This document shows positions 10,127 to 20,902 of a stretch of 64,000 nucleotides of DNA, piece after piece. The notes beneath the pieces are model-generated. The model ran no database searches. It saw only the letters and a program-made list of their open reading frames with translations, and was not told the DNA's origin. Within the stretch, counting starts at the first letter, position 1, and every line of letters starts with the position of its first letter. The DNA comes from Puccinia triticina (Eukaryota; Basidiomycota; Pucciniomycetes; Pucciniales; Pucciniaceae). The stretch lies in contig NC_070563.1 in assembly GCF_026914185.1 (NCBI RefSeq), positions 3,617,001 through 3,681,000 of the forward strand, read 5' to 3'. The position numbers and the translations under genes are program-made.

Positions 10127-10706
10127 CCTAACTTAACTAAGTCTCTCTATTGGAGGGGGATCCTGTCCTGCAGGGACCCTCCAAAGGAGGGACTTATACA
10201 CTAAGTGGACCCCGCGGGCGGAGAGAAGTAGCAACTTGGCCTGTTTCAAGCCTGTGTAGCTTCATCACATCACATTATGTGATTGATTTGTAGGGGGACA
10301 AAAGATGCACAAAATCAAGGAGAATCTTTCCACCTATTGTCCTATTTTTAGGGATATGTAATGACAGTCAAATGTCTTTTTTTCAACTTAATTAGTTGGC
10401 TATATCCCGTATCACACATGTTGCACTGTACAGAATCTGAAATCCATGATGTTACAACTCTGATTGCAGCTCAACAAGAGGTGCTGAGGATGGGAAAAAA
10501 TAATAGAAAGATAGAAAAAGCTTGGGCCGTCCCAGAAATGTAAACAACATCAAAAATGGTGCAGAGGCTCATGAGGGAGATTGATTCTAAAAAAGTCCCC
10601 ACCAAAATCCATAATTCTCTTAGGCCGCGGAGTCCACATAGCCCGTACGTCCCTCCTTTGGAGGTTGCTTTGCCCCTTTGAGGAGGAGGGAATTAGCTAA
10701 GTTAGG
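10127..10706. mobile_element. TIR element (MITE), 580 bp
   Basis: Ends are inverted: CCTAACTTAACTAAGT on the left and CCTAACTTAGCTAATT read inward from the right. A second inverted block, CTCCAAAGGAGGGAC, lies about 55 bp inside each end. The flanks share CATTCC (10121-10126 and 10707-10712), a 6-bp perfect duplication that would extend to 8 bp with one mismatch if the right end is two bases shorter. No transposase frame. Confidence 0.7.
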
Positions 10707-10750
10707 CATTCCCCCTGCGCTGCCTGCGAGTGGATATTTTACCAACCCGT

Positions 10751-11540
10751 TGTGGTGCACCAAATGGTACAGGCTGTGATTCAGATCAAATCAGCAGCGC
10801 GCGGAGTGTATCCAGTCCTCAAGATATTCAGCTTTCATCCCCCAGTCTCAAGAACTCAGTCCTCAAGATCCTCAAGGCGTTTCAGGATCTCCTCCCCCCC
10901 TCTTTCCCTTCTTTTTGTCTGTTTTGTCTCTTCCTTCTCTTTCTTGGTTTGTTTTGTTTGTCTTTTCTTTTTTTCTTATATGCGCGCTTTTGGATGGAGA
11001 GGTATGTGGTGGGTTGGTGTGTTGTTTTGTGTTTTCTTTGGTTGTGTTCTGTTCTCTTTTCCTTCTTGTTGTTGCGCGCGCAGAGGCGCGCAGGTGTATG
11101 ATGACCTGTCCACAACATGTCACAGTCCCCAGAGTCTGAGTTCAGCTCAAACTCAGATGATGGGGCGGCATGGACTTCGTCTGAACCCTTTTCTTTTGGC
11201 TTTTCAGATCATCCATCCAGAATCTTAATCTTATTGATCCCTCTCTGAGTCCGTGTGTCTTCTGAGTTCAAACTCTCAGCAATTTGAGTCCCATTTCCCC
11301 GAATCCCTTCTTTAGATCACATCTTCCGGCCCTCTTTGCCGGACTTTTTTCCCCTTCAGATCCTCAACAACAAACTACCGCCAACGGGAATCTACACCTT
11401 GTCGTCTCTCAACAAATCCTCCCTCCAACTTCCACTATCTTGATTCCTCATCTCTTTTCCGGACCACCGCGAAGGCAGTGCACAGTGCACTTTTCCCTTC
11501 CAGTAACTGCCGACGGCCCAGCACCGGTCGGAGTTCCACA
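10751..11540 (+). mobile_element. solo LTR, gypsy family as at 5921-6699
   Basis: It starts TGTGGTGCACC and ends GGAGTTCCACA. It is flanked by a perfect 4-bp duplication CCGT (10747-10750 and 11541-11544). The interior matches the LTR at 560-1420 (GGCGTTTCAGGATC near the start, a TTTGTCTG pyrimidine run, GCGCGC, GAGTTCAGC). No primer site or coding region follows, so it is a solo LTR. Confidence 0.85.
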
Positions 11541-11544
11541 CCGT

Positions 11545-13310
11545 GCCCATATAAAGCACCACATTGCCTGACGGTGGCCGTGCCTGTTTTCTTGGTAAAA
11601 GTGGGGAAGTATTGGGGTACAACTTTGGATACCTGCCCAACTTAATCCCCCAGATACAGGTGGGGATGAAGAAGGAACTTTGTACCCGCTCAAGTAAACA
11701 CGGCACAGTCATACTTTCCAATTACACATCATCCAACAGAACAACTCTGGTGCTGTAGAAGATTGAATATCTGTGGGTGGTAACATGCTGGAAACCTGCA
11801 CCTGCATTCATATCTGCCCACAGGTATCCTCCAAATTATAGCAGTTACAATGGAAACCAGCTACCCATAAAACAATACCTTGTACCATCTTCATCTTTAA
11901 CTGAGAAATAAACCAAAAGTACCCCTGGTAGTGGTACCCACTGGGCGGTGCCAGGTGCGGCACTTGGTCCCTGTTTTGGACAAAAATGGTACCCAGGTGC
12001 CAACAAGTCCAAATGGTTATTCTCCATCACAGATTATTTAAATCACATCTATGGTGTTCAAAATTGCATATGTCATGGTTTACATAAAATCATAAAGCCA
12101 ATTTTGGCTGGGAGATGTCAGCGTGCATAAAACTTAAAGTGACATCTCCCAGCCAAAATTGCAGTTTATGATTTTATGTAAAAAAATCTTATGCAATTTT
12201 GAACATCATAATCATCTCTTGATGCACAAGATACTTGCTGACTGCTCTAAATCAGAGCTTGTCAATCCTATGCATGAAAAAGAGATATTTTCAGAATTAT
12301 ATCCTTGTTAGTATGTACAAATCCCACAACTCACCTAGAATCTTTCTCTTTTGGGAATTTATTTTATCTTTTGAATTCCGACAAATATCATAGAGTATTG
12401 CATTCACCCATTGTTGGATCAATGGGCACCAGGGAAAAATTGAGGTCACCTGAGGGCAGGTGATGTGAAGAAGACTCTTGTTCAGTCTCCAATCATACTC
12501 CAAAACCCATTGAGTGGGACTCCCCAATGACCACAAAGGGGCCATTGTTTTGATAGTGGAGTCTTGCCACAGTAGCTCTGGTGTCTGAACATGTTTTACT
12601 CAATGTCACCTGCCACCAGCTGTCATCACATTTTCCCTGGTGGGGGCTAAACAGATTATTATACTACCCCCCCTCTCAATATATACCTCAATCTGGAAAT
12701 GAAACTTCATGTGTCCAAGTTTATCTTTTTGGAGCTCCCAGCTGTTTGGAATAGTAGATCAAAGATTCCATCTTCAACATGATGCCCTGAGCTTACCTTG
12801 GATTTAAAATTGGGGCTCTAAACTAAATGATGAAAGAAAGCAAATATCTAAGATGTATTTCTTTTTAGACTTTGTTATCTTGTCTTGTATATACAACTTG
12901 CTTGTATAGAGAAATGAATAGATATGGAGAAGATTTTTACCTAAGAGCAGGAGATTGGCCACTCTCTACTAGAGAACTGGAGAGAAACTTGAGATTAAGA
13001 ATAACAGGTATTGATCCCACCGCGTACCTATGGTGCTTGTGGTGATTCTTTCTGATAGTGGATCTTGGTTGGGATTTTCCTTGAGCCAAGTCCACTTGCT
13101 TCTGTTGAACCTGAGGTTTTATGCACAAGATTTTTAATTGGATTTTATCAACTTTAGCCACTCTGTGCTTGGACTGCAGAAAGTTTTGCTTTGCTTGAAA
13201 TTTTCTGCAGCTGATTTAGCTTGCGGCATTCTTCTCAATTTATGAGATGAATGCTGGTCACCTGAGATAGTATTTTAGTAATAGTAATCTCAGAAATGAA
13301 CCACATTTAA
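11545..13310. other. intergenic DNA, no gene seen
   Basis: No supported frame. It contains a fold-back MITE at 12053-12207; the rest is AT-rich and unrecognised. Confidence 0.5.
12053..12207. mobile_element. fold-back MITE
   Basis: Long imperfect inverted repeats of about 65-70 bp: GGTGTTCAAAATTGCATA at the left, GATGTTCAAAATTGCATAA inward from the right, with TTTGGCTGGGAGATGTCA in both arms around a short centre. The end resembles the GGGTGTTCAAAG family at 23941-24136. No clear target duplication. Confidence 0.65.
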
Positions 13311-13317
13311 TATGTAC

Positions 13318-13794
13318 CAACACTGGGTCGCTACGCTAACCATAGCGGTTAGCGTAGCGTAGCGCAGCGCAAATGCGCTATTTTTTAGCGTAGCGTTAGC
13401 GCAATTGCACGCATATGCGCTAACGCTACGCGCACGCGGTGCGCAGCTATTTTAGCTGATAGCGTAGCGTTAGCGCAGATGCGCGCAATTGCGCTAACGC
13501 TACACATGCAGGGCGCAAAAGAGCGCGCGCTACGCTGCGCTACAGCGCCTTTAGCGAGAAAAAAGGGCTTTTTTTCCGCTAAAAGCGCTGTAGCGCAGCG
13601 TAGCGGCTGTAGCGGCGCGCTAACGCTAACAAAGAATTGGCGCGCTGTTAGCGCCGCTGAAAATTAGCGCAGCGTAGCGGCGCTAACAGCGCGCTAACGC
13701 TATGCAAAATAGATGGGCGCTTTTTGCCGCTACGCTAACGCGTAGCGCTGAAACAGCGTAGCGTAGCGTAGCGTAGCGTAGCGACCCAGTGTTG
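13318..13794. mobile_element. TIR element built of TAGCG/CGCTA micro-repeats
   Basis: Inverted ends CAACACTGGGTCGCTACGC are flanked by a 7-bp duplication TATGTAC (13311-13317 and 13795-13801). Almost the whole 477-bp interior is made of overlapping GCGTAGCG, TAGCGC and CGCTAACG words on both strands, so it can pair with itself in many registers. No coding potential. Superfamily uncertain; the duplication size is close to hAT. Confidence 0.75.
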
Positions 13795-13801
13795 TATGTA
13801 C

Positions 13802-14450
13802 CTCTAGTACCTGGTACTGGTAGCACACTGTTTTACATTGGAGCTGCTGTGCTGCTACACTTTTATAGTGAAAACACACATTTGGCACACTGGTAGTAGA
13901 AATCAAGTTCATTTATGCTGTGGTGCACTATTTTGTACCAAAAATACAGCTTTTTGCACTGTACTGACACTTTTTCACCCCGTGAAAAAGTGTTTGTGAG
14001 CTAAATTTGGGTGTTTTGCAGCGGGTTATGGCCGCGCTACAGCTTTTTGGGAGAACCCACCATGTTGCGCTAAAACAGTGTTTTTGTTGTTGGCCCACTG
14101 AAGTAGGTGTTGTGCTACAAGTGCTTATTGTGTCATCATGCCTCAGTTTTTCGCAAAGGCCTTGACTGGTCATTGGGATTATACCAGTTTAAGCCCACTG
14201 ATGATGTAGTGCTAAGCTTCAGCTAGAAGAGTCATAAAGCAGTACAACACTCTGTAGAACTTAAACTTAGTGTAACACCACTACCACCAGCTGATTGTGC
14301 TGTGTAAGGCCACACCAACATTGCTACTGTTTGAGTGGACCATGGTTTGATTATTTCTACAGTATATTTTCTGTCAAAATGTGTGCATGTCTACCAATTA
14401 ATGTTATGCATGGCTGTGTAGATGGCAAACAAAATGGATTTATGTGTATA
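13802..14450. other. intergenic DNA, no gene seen
   Basis: TG-rich sequence with repeated GTGCTACA-like words; no coding frame recognised. Confidence 0.4.
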
Positions 14451-14455
14451 CATGA

Positions 14456-14589
14456 GGGGTGTTCAAAGTTGACTTCATAAAATGGTAACACCATGAAATC
14501 AATCAATGTAACAGATCAACAATTCCAACTTGGTCCATAGAAAATAATCACTCAAATGTTACAATTTCAATTTCAACTTTGAACACCCC
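14456..14589. mobile_element. short MITE, GGGGTGTTCAAAG family
   Basis: Inverted ends GGGGTGTTCAAAGTTGA flank about 100 bp of AT-rich DNA (134 bp in all). It is a relative of the better preserved copy at 23941-24136, but no 3-bp duplication is left. Confidence 0.65.
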
Positions 14590-14950
14590 TTTGGTAGGCA
14601 CAGTATGTATATATAAATATGTTTATCTTTATACATTCATTGATCCCTCAGATACCAACACTGGTAACATGGTGTATGGCTGTATCCACCAAAAAAACGA
14701 AGAAAAAAGTTTTTTTAAACAAAAAACAGATTGCAGAGTCTATGTAGATATATTTATTTGTATATATGTTTGTATGTATTCAGTGGTGGGGTGTGGGTTT
14801 AACGTATTTTTTTATATGGGCGACAAGGGAGAAGAAAATAAACAAAGTACAAAACAAGGAATAGCGATAATAATAATGATAATAATGGTGAATATATGTA
14901 AGGGGTGGCGTATGGATGGATGTTTGTGTGTGTAGGCAGTAAGTGGTGGA

Positions 14951-16633
14951 CTAAGATTGGAGAGCGACTTGATGATTAGGGCCAGAAGAACCGGAGCCAG
15001 AAGTTTTACCAGCGGCAGTGTTACCGATCTTGACTCGTTTCTTCTTCCGATAGTCGTCTTCTCTACAGAAAATTCCAGGAGAGGCATGTTGCTGTTGTTG
15101 GTGTTGCTGCTGATGGAGATGGACAGGGGCGGCTTGGGGGTGCGGATGGGGATGGGGATGGGTGGTGATGAGATGGCTTGATGAGTCCATGACTGCTCGG
15201 ATCGGCCTTGGGGGCTGCGCAGGGGTTGTTGAGCGGGCTGGATACTGGCTGGGCGTCCCGCTCGCCGTTGTCGTGGTGGCTAGCGGTTGGGTCGGACTTC
15301 GATGTTGGTGTGGGTGAGCTGTTGTTGCTTGGGGCGGATTGCTTCCGGCTAACATTTCGCCTTGTTTCCGTTTCTTTCGCTGTGGAGTCGAAATATTTTT
15401 TTAAAAAAGGGAAATGATGAGACGGGTCACGGAGAACTTAGTCAGTCATTACATTCGAAAACAGACGGTGGGCAGGTGAAGAACTGATTTACCCTTTTCT
15501 TAGGCCCGCCTTCCTCGGCGACCCAAAGTGAACTTTCAAACTGGATATTTGCAACAAGCAAGCCACATGGATTTTTAGCCAAAATCCGATTATGTTGGAA
15601 GAAAGCGATTACTCTTGGAGGGGAAGAGGGGGGAAAAAATGAAAATAAAACCAACGCCGGGTAGCATTCCAGGCTGAAAGGTAAACGCTTGCGACAAGAC
15701 CTCGCTTGATAATGGTTTCAAGAAGTTGGGGATGTTGATTTCTTGGAAATTTGGATCGCTAATCCAACTCTCCAATTGATGGTCCTTCTTAATTGAATTG
15801 CGGCCTGAGCGTTCCCATTCAAAAAAAAAAAAAATGAAAAATGACAGGTGATTTTATTGTGAGTATTCATGATGGGCATTATCAAAGCTTTTTGTAAGCC
15901 ACCAGTTCAGAAGGGAGCACGGGAAACTTACCTCCAACATCAGCTACATAATGACCATACGACCTGTCCATCTTGATTCGCTTTTGGCCCAAGTTTTCCA
16001 ATTGCGCTGGGAGGCCGTCATGTGGGTGAGCGAACAAGCGCGCGCGTGAGAGAGTGAGAGAGGGAGAGAGAGATGGTGAGTTCAAGAGAAAGAGAGAAGG
16101 CTTGGTACCAGTCGAATCCCAGACAGGGGGGGATCGAGCTATTCACCTGGTGATAGACCAGCAAGGTCGTTATCAGCTTTACCTTTTCCTTTGAGGTCTC
16201 CATTCGCATTGGAGATGTGATGGTTGGTTAGGTTGTTGGTGCCGAGGGTGCTGTTGATGAGTTTGTTGGGTTGGTCGAGTGGTTTGAGGTACGGTTTGAC
16301 AAACCAGTCGTACATTGAGGAGACATTGAAGAGGGACAGTAGGTCTTGGGATCCACTGATAGGTGCCGCGGGTAGATGACCTGTTTGAGTGACCAGACGA
16401 AAGAAAAAGAAACGAGAAGGATGATGATGAGTGGCCTGAGTTGAGCTGGTAAGTTGGGTTAATTTGTGAATGTGAATCTGGAGCGCACCTTGGTCGATGA
16501 CTGGGAAGTAGAGTGCTTTGGGGTTGGGTTGGCTCTGCCGATTTGCGGTTGAGCTCGTGCCAGCTTGTGGGGTGGTAGTGGAGTGGGGGTGATGAGGATG
16601 GGGGTGTTGTGAGGATGGGTTTGGTTGCTGCAT
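14951..16633 (-). CDS. MED19: Mediator complex subunit 19
   Basis: Five exons read cleanly in phase: 16633-16489, 16380-16147, 16006-15932, 15804-15656, 15379-14951 (343 residues). After a His/Pro/Gln-rich start comes SGSQDLLSLFNVSSMYDWFVK, split here as SGSQDLLSLFNVSS then MYDWFVKPYLKP, matching the N-terminal Med19/Rox3 block. Exon 4 gives NFLKPLSSEVLSQAF then TFQPGMLPG, the conserved Pro-Leu...Phe...Gly-x-Leu-Pro motif, and exon 5 opens with a basic tract RKKRKQ, also typical. Med19 links the Mediator head and middle modules in RNA polymerase II transcription and acts in the nucleus. The C-terminal part is His/Gln-rich low complexity. Introns are 108, 140, 127 and 276 bp; the last uses a GTTGGT donor. 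Only the last intron is less certain. Confidence 0.85.
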
Positions 16634-16639
16634 GGTTGA

Positions 16640-18525
16640 GGTTGTTAGTCTTGCCCGAGTGATGTTCTTCGGCGCTCTTCTCCGAGTCGTTTCTTGGTTC
16701 TTGTCGTTCACTGTCTGTGGTTGTCTGCTGGGTTCGTTAGTCCTGTGCTCGCTCTCGAGTCTTTGAGGTCGGTTGGTTGGTTGTTGTTTTCTTTTTTTTC
16801 GAAAAAGGAAAGAAAAAAGTAGGACCTCAACCCCCAAAGACTGAAGGGCTCAGGGGCTGTCACTAGGAACACACTCATGTCACGATGTCGGCAGTGCGAC
16901 ACCTCGGGTGTTGCCCGCGGGCCGCAGGCCGCGTTGACCCCACCGGCCCTCACCGACTCGACCAAATTGCCCAAATTGCAATAAGCTGGCTTGGCTTGGA
17001 GACATCGACTTCATCAGTCCCACATCTTGCGCTGACTTATGTATGATGTACTGCTTAAACTGAGTACAATTGCCGTGTATGTACACTGGGCTTCTGTAAC
17101 AGTTGAGCATCTCCCATGCGAGAGCCTTCTCTGGACTTCGGTGGGAAAATTTCTCACCTCATCGATTCCTCTTGTCTTTACATATGTATAACCCCACATG
17201 ACCAAGTATGTAAGTATAACTCTTGACTGCTCCGCATCTGTAAATCTGCCTCGAATTTCCCTAATTTCTATATCTTCCTCAAATTTTTGAAAACTTGGGG
17301 ATTCAATTTCTATGTACCTCGTAGCAAAAGATACATGCATTCATGCCCAGCGTGAGGAGGCTGAGACAACTTGAGTAGAGGCTTTCTGGGGTCCTCAGCC
17401 AGCCCCACACACCTGGCAATACTGTCATGAGCCGTATTTTATTCTCATTTGTGAGGGAGGGAGAGCACGAGAGTGTTGCATCTTGCTCCTACAGGCGTCT
17501 CCGACAATGGCTCCTATTGGTCTCCGGAACGGTGACCGAGACCACTATCCGTGGGGAGTTAGAGCAGCATTGGCAACGGTAAAAAGGGTGTTTTGACCAA
17601 TTCTTCGGAGAAAGAGCGTTTCGCCGATCGGTCGTGCATATCGGTGCACCATCATACATTTTGAGTCGAGCCAGATTCACCATGAGACTGGATTCGCTTG
17701 ACTCTGAAAAAGTAAGCGTTTTGGGTATGATCAGACGGCTTTGAGATGATCCGACGCCAGTCAGAGGGGTTTATGTGACTCAAGTTAAGCTGACGGTGCT
17801 TGGCCCGAAACACTGGTAAGCTGTATGCCGAGAAGTGATGATGACGATCAGAGGGAGGACAGCGAAACGACCATCATCAACGAGGAAAACTAAGAAAAAC
17901 TGATTCGTAACATCATCATCCTGAAGCATCCTGAAATTTGTATGCATAGCTAAACATATCAGGTGATAAGTAGTTTTGGCTGCCGGTGAGTTTGGCTCTA
18001 AAAAGATTTGTGTATCCAAACATATTCATCCATGATCCTTAAGTCCGTCAGACTGTTACAATGTACCACATTTTGAGATTCACAACAGCTTATTCTTAGG
18101 TCTTGCATGAACTGATTGTTGTCTAACCAAAACAGATGTCACGACGGTGCGGATGATTTGTTTGATTCTCTCTCTAATAAGCGTCAGAGCATTTGCAGCC
18201 GCCGAAAAAAGGCGAAATCATTTCCATTATAAATTGCCCTTGCTTGTATTCCATCTGGTTATTTAGTACCTCTTTTCCTGAAAAAAAAAAAGAGTATACC
18301 TTCACTGCATCTATCGATAACTTTCTCCGCTGATCATCAGGCTCCGGTCACCAGGAAATACAAGCTGAAAGGTGGTTATGATATTATATACCGTTCATCC
18401 ATTTCACTTGGCTTAGTATCATCCGACAATTAAGACACCAACGTGTTTATTGACGTCTGCTTTTTTTTCTTTGACATTTCCATTTGATTCACCCCGACAC
18501 AGAACAAAAACATCAAGAATCGATT
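16640..18525. other. intergenic DNA, no gene seen
   Basis: It holds the MED19 upstream region (16640-16850) and then unrecognised DNA. Short frames exist but none has a family match or splice signals I trust. Confidence 0.5.
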
Positions 18526-18531
18526 AAAAGG

Positions 18532-19038
18532 ATGAAAAATTATGTCTTTATGATTGCACTTTGGTTTACTTGCATGATTGCAAGTAGCAAGCAGGGCTTT
18601 GCCGCACGTAAGTAACGTGATTTGTCTTCTGAAGACCGTGGGGTACTCGATATCAGAATATCCAACCTTCAGCTGAACCCAAACGCTGTTTACCCAGCGG
18701 CTCTTGGGATGTGGATAAAAGGCAGCGACATTCCGAAGCCCTCTGAGCATGTGTTCGAACTTTTGAAGAAGGAGAAAAATTTCGGCATAACCCTCTATAA
18801 ATTTGAGCAAGGAATTGATTTGTATGAATACAAGAACCTAAAGGTTTCGTTGAATTGGAGTGCAACAAAGGAAAGTGTCTCAATTGAGAACAAGTCCGAC
18901 CAACGGCTATCCTACGTGCTGAAAGATCATGCTACAAATTTGTTCTATCATACACAAACCCTGGAAGCAAAGACGACCCAGGTGGTTCTGTTTCAAAAGA
19001 TTCCTTGTAGTGGACCCGTCACGTTGTGGATACAGTAA
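18532..19038 (+). CDS. small predicted secreted protein
   Basis: Exon 1 (18532-18607) encodes a classic signal peptide, MKNYVFMIALWFTCMIASSK then QGFAA, with a likely cut after Phe-Ala-Ala. A GTAAGT donor follows; the best acceptor is TTTACCCAG at 18697, giving a 90-bp intron and exon 2 at 18698-19038, in phase, 138 residues in total. A 27-bp intron ending at GAAG is the other in-phase choice and would add about 23 residues. The mature part is cysteine-poor (one Cys) and rich in short strand-like segments (VSLNWSATKESVSIEN). No family recognised. Small size and secretion make it a candidate effector. Its TAA stop is also the target duplication of the next transposon. Confidence 0.65.
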
Positions 19039-19306
19039 GGCCCCAATTATAAACAATAATTGGGACTTTATTGAAAAATAATCAAAACTCGATTGAAATT
19101 ATGATTATAGCTATTTTTTAGTAAGAAAAATACTTCAATAATGTTTCAATTGAAGTACAATTATAAAAAAAATGCGCAACAGAGCAAATTTTGCCCTCCT
19201 GTACACAAATACTGGCCAGCTCCACTGCAGTATTGCCTGTTGAGACCATCCGCCGCTGGGATAATCCAAGTTTCCCAGTCCGACCCCCACGTTCAAGATA
19301 CCCGCC

Positions 19307-19606
19307 ATGATCCCTCCTCCGCTCGACCCCAAACAAATCCAGATCCTTGCCCTCTGGCAATGGTATCTCCGCCAGCAGCACCAAGTCCCCAAACAGGTCT
19401 ATATCCGTGCACGCCGCACAGCTTTCAAGAGACCCTCTCGCTGGGAACCTTGGAACGACGACCGCATCCCCGCCGTCCGATTTGTGGAGTACTTCCGCAT
19501 GTCTGTGGAAGACTTCCGGTGGCTCTCAGACAAACTACGGAGCGAACTGCAGCAAGATCCCCTTGGCCGTGGGGAACCGTTGAGCGTGGAAGCCCAAGTC
19601 GCTTAG
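19307..19606 (+). pseudogene. Harbinger (DDE_Tnp_4 type) transposase N-terminus
   Basis: A 99-codon frame with FRMSVEDFRWLSDKLR and then GRGEPLSVEAQVA, matching the region just before the catalytic domain of PIF/Harbinger transposases, where it normally continues into ALYRL. It stops right there and the DDE domain is missing. Confidence 0.6.
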
Positions 19607-19659
19607 GGTCCGTGATCATCAAACAATTGGGGTGGGGCGTCGCCGGCGAATTGGAGGTT

Positions 19660-19743
19660 GATGGGCAGATGGGCGGATGGGCGGATGGGCGGATGGGCGG
19701 ATGGGCGGATGGGCGGATGGGCGGATGGGCGGATGGGCGGATG
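19660..19743. repeat. 8-bp minisatellite GATGGGCG
   Basis: About ten tandem copies of GATGGGCG, first and last slightly changed, inside the Harbinger element just after the transposase remnant. Confidence 0.9.
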
Positions 19744-20023
19744 GTCGAGAGAAGGCCAGACCCCTGCCGAAACCACTACGATCCCATGCCCTGCACGTGT
19801 GTATTGGCTATTGAGTTGAAACTCAATTGTACAACCCTATAGTGATCATACACACCTGTATTCAGCTCGATAAGGGAATTTTAGCAAATTTTCATTCCAA
19901 AAGACCTCGCAAAATGCAGACATTCAAAAATTTTTTAACTAAAAAATAGCTAAGAGTGAATCTCAATTGGCTTTTGATTATTTTTCAATAAAGTCCCAAT
20001 TATTGTTTATAATTGGGGCCTAA

Positions 20024-20900
20024 GAGCCATTAAAAAAAAGCCACTTACTTCCAACAAGTTATCTTGAATAAAATTTTCTGGCCTTGTTTGTTCACGTGAT
20101 TTTTGACCCAAAGTACTTGACTGTTTCGGGGTACCCGGCGGAGTGCCTCACATCTCAACTTTTGATGCTGTTTTTTTGATGAAGGAGGGGTGGTACAGCC
20201 CCAAATTTTTGCAAGGTTGCAGGCCAAGTGTGCAACTTTGTCATGGACCTTACAGTGCCATAATAGATATTTTTATGAAAACATTCTTGGAGAAATGATT
20301 TTTTCTTTGCAAAATCAGAAAAACTTGTCACCAAAAAATCCCACTGTTTCATAAGTCCCTCCTTTGGAGCTGGGTGCTTTGCGCTCAGAAAGGACCTGAC
20401 TTAACAAAGCCTCCCGGGGCTGGGGGCACAGATGCACCCAATGCAAAGCATCTCCCATTCCCGATGGGAGGCTTATGAGTTATTGGCATTCTTCCACATG
20501 AGAACTCGAAATCATGGCTTTTGGCTAATTTTTTGAATCAAAGTGACATTACAAAGCACGCACTCATTGTGAGACAGCAAGCTGAAGTGCAGAGGATAGC
20601 TGAGAATCTCAGCTTCAATGTACTCTGGAAATGGTGAAAATTACACCAGAGCGGAAGTCTTGCCATCCCCCAGCAGCAGAAGTGCTTGGAGGATAGAATT
20701 CTGTATCTTAATTGAATCCACATTGAATTTTGGGGAATTTACATACACAGTTCTGGCCAAACACTCAAAAATGAGAAAATTTGAAATGGGAAAGGGAGGA
20801 AAGTGCGAGGAGGAAAAAAGATGTGATTGGCATCAAAAGGAAGATAAAATTCAGGCCTTCAAACTTCCTGCTTGAATGTGTCGAGAAATGTAGTGTCGCT
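20024..20900. other. intergenic DNA, no gene seen
   Basis: Unrecognised except for a short repeat at 20353-20490. Confidence 0.45.
20353..20490. repeat. short inverted-end repeat related to 31150-31260
   Basis: Ends CATAAGTCCCTCC and, inverted, CATAAGCCTCCC. The centre (CTCCCGGGGCTGGGGG... then CATCTCCCAT) recurs at about 31155-31206, and its CCCTCCTTTGGAG word recurs in the element at 10127-10706. Confidence 0.45.
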
Positions 20901-20902
20901 GA

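Larger units (their letters stand above)
19039..20020. mobile_element. PIF/Harbinger element, truncated
   Basis: It is flanked by the 3-bp duplication TAA (19036-19038 and 20021-20023). Terminal inverted repeats start GGCCCCAATTATAAACAATA and match for more than 50 bases, with weaker pairing beyond. At 982 bp it keeps only the N-terminal part of a transposase and an 8-bp minisatellite. The 3-bp TAA/TTA duplication is the PIF/Harbinger hallmark. Confidence 0.85.
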
